This document shows positions 5,801 to 7,321 of a stretch of DNA of 7,321 nucleotides, piece by piece. A program made the position numbers and the translations under genes. How positions within the stretch are numbered: the stretch's first letter is position 1; each line of letters opens with the position of its first letter. The DNA comes from Verrucomicrobia bacterium 12-59-8 (GTDB lineage: Bacteria; Verrucomicrobiota; Verrucomicrobiae; Verrucomicrobiales; Verrucomicrobiaceae): NCBI GenBank assembly GCA_002279765.1, contig NCCR01000211.1:1-7321 (forward strand). Reading direction: 5' to 3'. The notes beneath the pieces were generated by a model, which was not told the origin of the DNA, did no database searches, and was given only the letters and a program-made list of their open reading frames with translations.

Positions 5801-7197
5801 CTCGTCTCCTCGCCCTGTTCCTGCTGCTTAACACTGTTGCGGTCGCTCAATCGAAACCCGATGTGCTCTTCATCGCCGTCGATGATTTGAACGACTGGAC
5901 GAGCTACCTCGGCGGCCATCCGCAGACGAAAACGCCGAACATCGACCGCCTCGTGGCCCGGGGCACGGCGTTTACCAACTCGCATTGCGCCGCGCCGGCA
6001 TGCAATCCTTCGCGGGCGGCTTTGATGAGCGGCTTGCGTCCGTGGGAGACGGGGATCTACACCAATGGTGACCCGGCCCAGGGCGTGATGAAGGATGTGG
6101 TCACGATCAACCGCCACTTTCTTGCCAGCGGCTACAACACCCTCGGCGGTGGCAAAATCTACCACGGCTACGGCAGTGAGGGACGCACCGACTCATGGAC
6201 GAAATGGGAGGGGCTCTTTCCTTCCATCAAAGAGCATGAGGAAAACCTAAACGGCCTCAACCGTGGCCACTTCGACTGGGGTCCAGTGGATGCCAAACCC
6301 TCTGAAATGGGCGACTACAAAGCCACCGACTGGGCCATCAACCACCTCAAAACCGCCCCGACGGACAAGCCGCTCTTCCTCGCCCTCGGCTACATCAAGC
6401 CCCACCTGCCGTGGTATGTGCCCCAGGAGTACTTCGATCGCTTTCCACTCGCGGCCATCCAGTTGCCAGTGACGAAGGAGAACGATCTCGATGACATTCC
6501 CAAAGCCGGCGTACGCATGGCCGGTCCCGAAGGCGATCACGCCGCCGTAGTCAAAGGCGAGCAGTGGAAGAAGGGCGTTCAGGCCTATCTCGCAACGATT
6601 TCATTCCTCGACGATCAGGTCGGGCGTCTGCTCGACGGACTCGACCAAAGCCCCCGCAAGGACAAGACCATCATCGTCTGGTGGACCGACCACGGCTGGA
6701 ACCTGGGTGAGAAGGAGCACTGGAGGAAGTTTGCCTTATGGGAAGAAACCACCCGCACCTCGATGGCGATCATCGCCCCCGGCGTGACCAAGCCGAGCAC
6801 GACCTGCACCGCCCCGGTCGATTACATGAACCTGTACCCAACGATCTGCGAACTCACCGGCCTGCCCGTACCAGAGCATGTCAAAGGTGCCAGCCTGATG
6901 CAACTGCTCAAAGACCCCGCAGCCCAATGGGACGACGTTGCCGTTTGCACCCACGGCAAAGGCAATCACGCCGTCCGCGATGCCAACTGGCGCTACATCC
7001 GTTACTCCGACGGCACCGAGGAGCTCTACGACCACTCCAAAGATCCGTATGAATGGACCAACCTCGCTGGCGAAGTCGGCATGAGCGAGATCAAGGCCAA
7101 ACTCGGTGCCGCAATTCCCGCCGCCGATGCTGAGGTCAGATCGACTTCAGGTGGTGAGAAGAAGAAAGGCGAGGGCAAAGGGAAGAAGAAAAAGTAG
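5797..7197 (+). CDS. Exported type I (formylglycine) sulfatase, iduronate-2-sulfatase-like
   Basis: This 466-residue enzyme is predicted to hydrolyse sulfate esters on a carbohydrate outside the cytoplasm. A signal peptide (M-T-R, hydrophobic core L4-L11, A-V-A just before Q18) is followed by metal-binding D29-D30 and the sulfatase signature C69-N-P-S-R73. C69 is the residue converted to formylglycine. Other catalytic landmarks are G-G-G-K120 with H123, K201-P-H203, and D298-H299 (W-T-D-H-G-W). K311 in W-R-K-F is the likely counterpart of the conserved active-site Lys. The order and spacing, including G-Y-I-K-P-H-L-P-W and S-F-L-D-D-Q-V-G-R-L-L, resemble human IDS and the many IDS-like sulfatases of Planctomycetota and Verrucomicrobiota. 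The C-terminus is strikingly basic (454-466, ten Lys in 13 residues). The gene lies 50 bp after the dehydrogenase on the same strand, probably in one transcript. No maturase is in the window. The class is near certain; iduronate specificity is not implied. Confidence 0.93.
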   Translation: MTRLLALFLLLNTVAVAQSKPDVLFIAVDDLNDWTSYLGGHPQTKTPNIDRLVARGTAFTNSHCAAPACNPSRAALMSGLRPWETGIYTNGDPAQGVMKDVVTINRHFLASGYNTLGGGKIYHGYGSEGRTDSWTKWEGLFPSIKEHEENLNGLNRGHFDWGPVDAKPSEMGDYKATDWAINHLKTAPTDKPLFLALGYIKPHLPWYVPQEYFDRFPLAAIQLPVTKENDLDDIPKAGVRMAGPEGDHAAVVKGEQWKKGVQAYLATISFLDDQVGRLLDGLDQSPRKDKTIIVWWTDHGWNLGEKEHWRKFALWEETTRTSMAIIAPGVTKPSTTCTAPVDYMNLYPTICELTGLPVPEHVKGASLMQLLKDPAAQWDDVAVCTHGKGNHAVRDANWRYIRYSDGTEELYDHSKDPYEWTNLAGEVGMSEIKAKLGAAIPAADAEVRSTSGGEKKKGEGKGKKKK

Positions 7198-7213
7198 GCT
7201 GAGGAGTAGCCTG
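7195..7213 (+). repeat. Short stem-loop overlapping the sulfatase stop codon
   Basis: AGGCT (7196-7200) can pair with AGCCT (7208-7212), and G-U wobbles would extend the stem to 7195-7201 with 7207-7213, leaving a five-base loop. No T-tract follows, so it is not a standard intrinsic terminator, though it could help protect the transcript end. It may be chance. Confidence 0.25.
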
Positions 7214-7321
7214 AGCCTGAATGGCGCTCTCACCTCAAGGAACTCGAGAAGAATGACGAGCAGGAACCAGTCACTGCCCTTCTTTCTCCAACGTGAAATC
7301 AAGCCCCAAGCCGTTCGGTTG
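7198..7321. other. Downstream 124 bases without a complete gene
   Basis: No recognisable complete feature lies here apart from the small hairpin at its left edge and an exact tandem copy of GCCTGA (7209-7220). A + strand ATG at 7253 stays open to the window edge (23 codons, M-T-S-R-N-Q-S-L-P-F-F), and AAGG lies 12 bases upstream of it. This could be the start of a truncated gene, but it competes with the minus-strand reading below and I recognise neither. Confidence 0.4.
7271..7321 (-). CDS. Possible C-terminal end of a minus-strand gene, truncated
   Basis: Reading leftward from the window edge, one minus-strand frame gives 16 residues ending G-L-D-F-T-L-E-K-E-G-Q and then TGA at 7273-7271. 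The composition looks like a beta-strand plus charged end typical of real C-termini, and it would be convergent with the sulfatase. The stretch is too short to identify, and another minus-strand frame is also open here, so this is tentative. Confidence 0.25.
   Translation of the reverse strand, partial: QPNGLGLDFTLEKEGQ

Noticed and set aside
5775..5831. An 18-codon leader-like reading frame overlapping the sulfatase start
   Set aside because: The ATG comes from the left arm of the inverted repeat, there is no ribosome site for it, and the peptide has no leader-like feature such as repeated regulatory codons.

Overview
The window looks like a piece of chromosome from a heterotrophic bacterium of the Verrucomicrobiota, or the related Planctomycetota. 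That placement is inference. It rests on a GC-rich sequence, exported hydrolases typical of those phyla (a sialate O-acetylesterase-type esterase and an iduronate-2-sulfatase-like sulfatase), lysine-rich C-terminal tails, and a long PurF of the type I associate with Bacteroidota and neighbouring phyla. No rRNA, tRNA, CRISPR array, transposase or integrase is visible, and nothing marks the region as a mobile element.

Layout from left to right. (1) Positions 1-1182 (+) hold the 3' part of a SASA-type carbohydrate esterase, cut by the window edge. (2) Its TGA overlaps the GTG start of an RlmM-type 23S rRNA 2'-O-methyltransferase (1179-2204, +) by four bases. (3) After a 27-bp gap comes a convergent gene, 2232-4205 (-), for a 657-residue amidophosphoribosyltransferase, the first enzyme of de novo purine synthesis. 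(4) A 266-bp divergent intergenic region (4206-4471) is rich in short perfect inverted repeats. (5) On the + strand follow an exported PQQ-type sugar (glucose/sorbosone) dehydrogenase-like beta-propeller (4472-5746) and, 50 bp later, an exported sulfatase (5797-7197). (6) The last 124 bases carry no complete gene, possibly only the tail of a minus-strand gene.

Functionally the window mixes two housekeeping genes (rRNA methylation and purine synthesis) with three envelope or periplasmic enzymes acting on carbohydrates: de-O-acetylation, sugar oxidation and desulfation. The dehydrogenase and sulfatase probably form a two-gene transcription unit. The esterase and methyltransferase are probably translationally coupled.

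I did not find a clearly new biological system. The points most worth a second look are: an unusual glutaminase oxyanion-hole sequence and insertions in PurF, an 8-bp inverted repeat that includes the sulfatase start codon, a cluster of palindromes upstream of the dehydrogenase, and the four-base overlap joining an rRNA methyltransferase to a secreted esterase.
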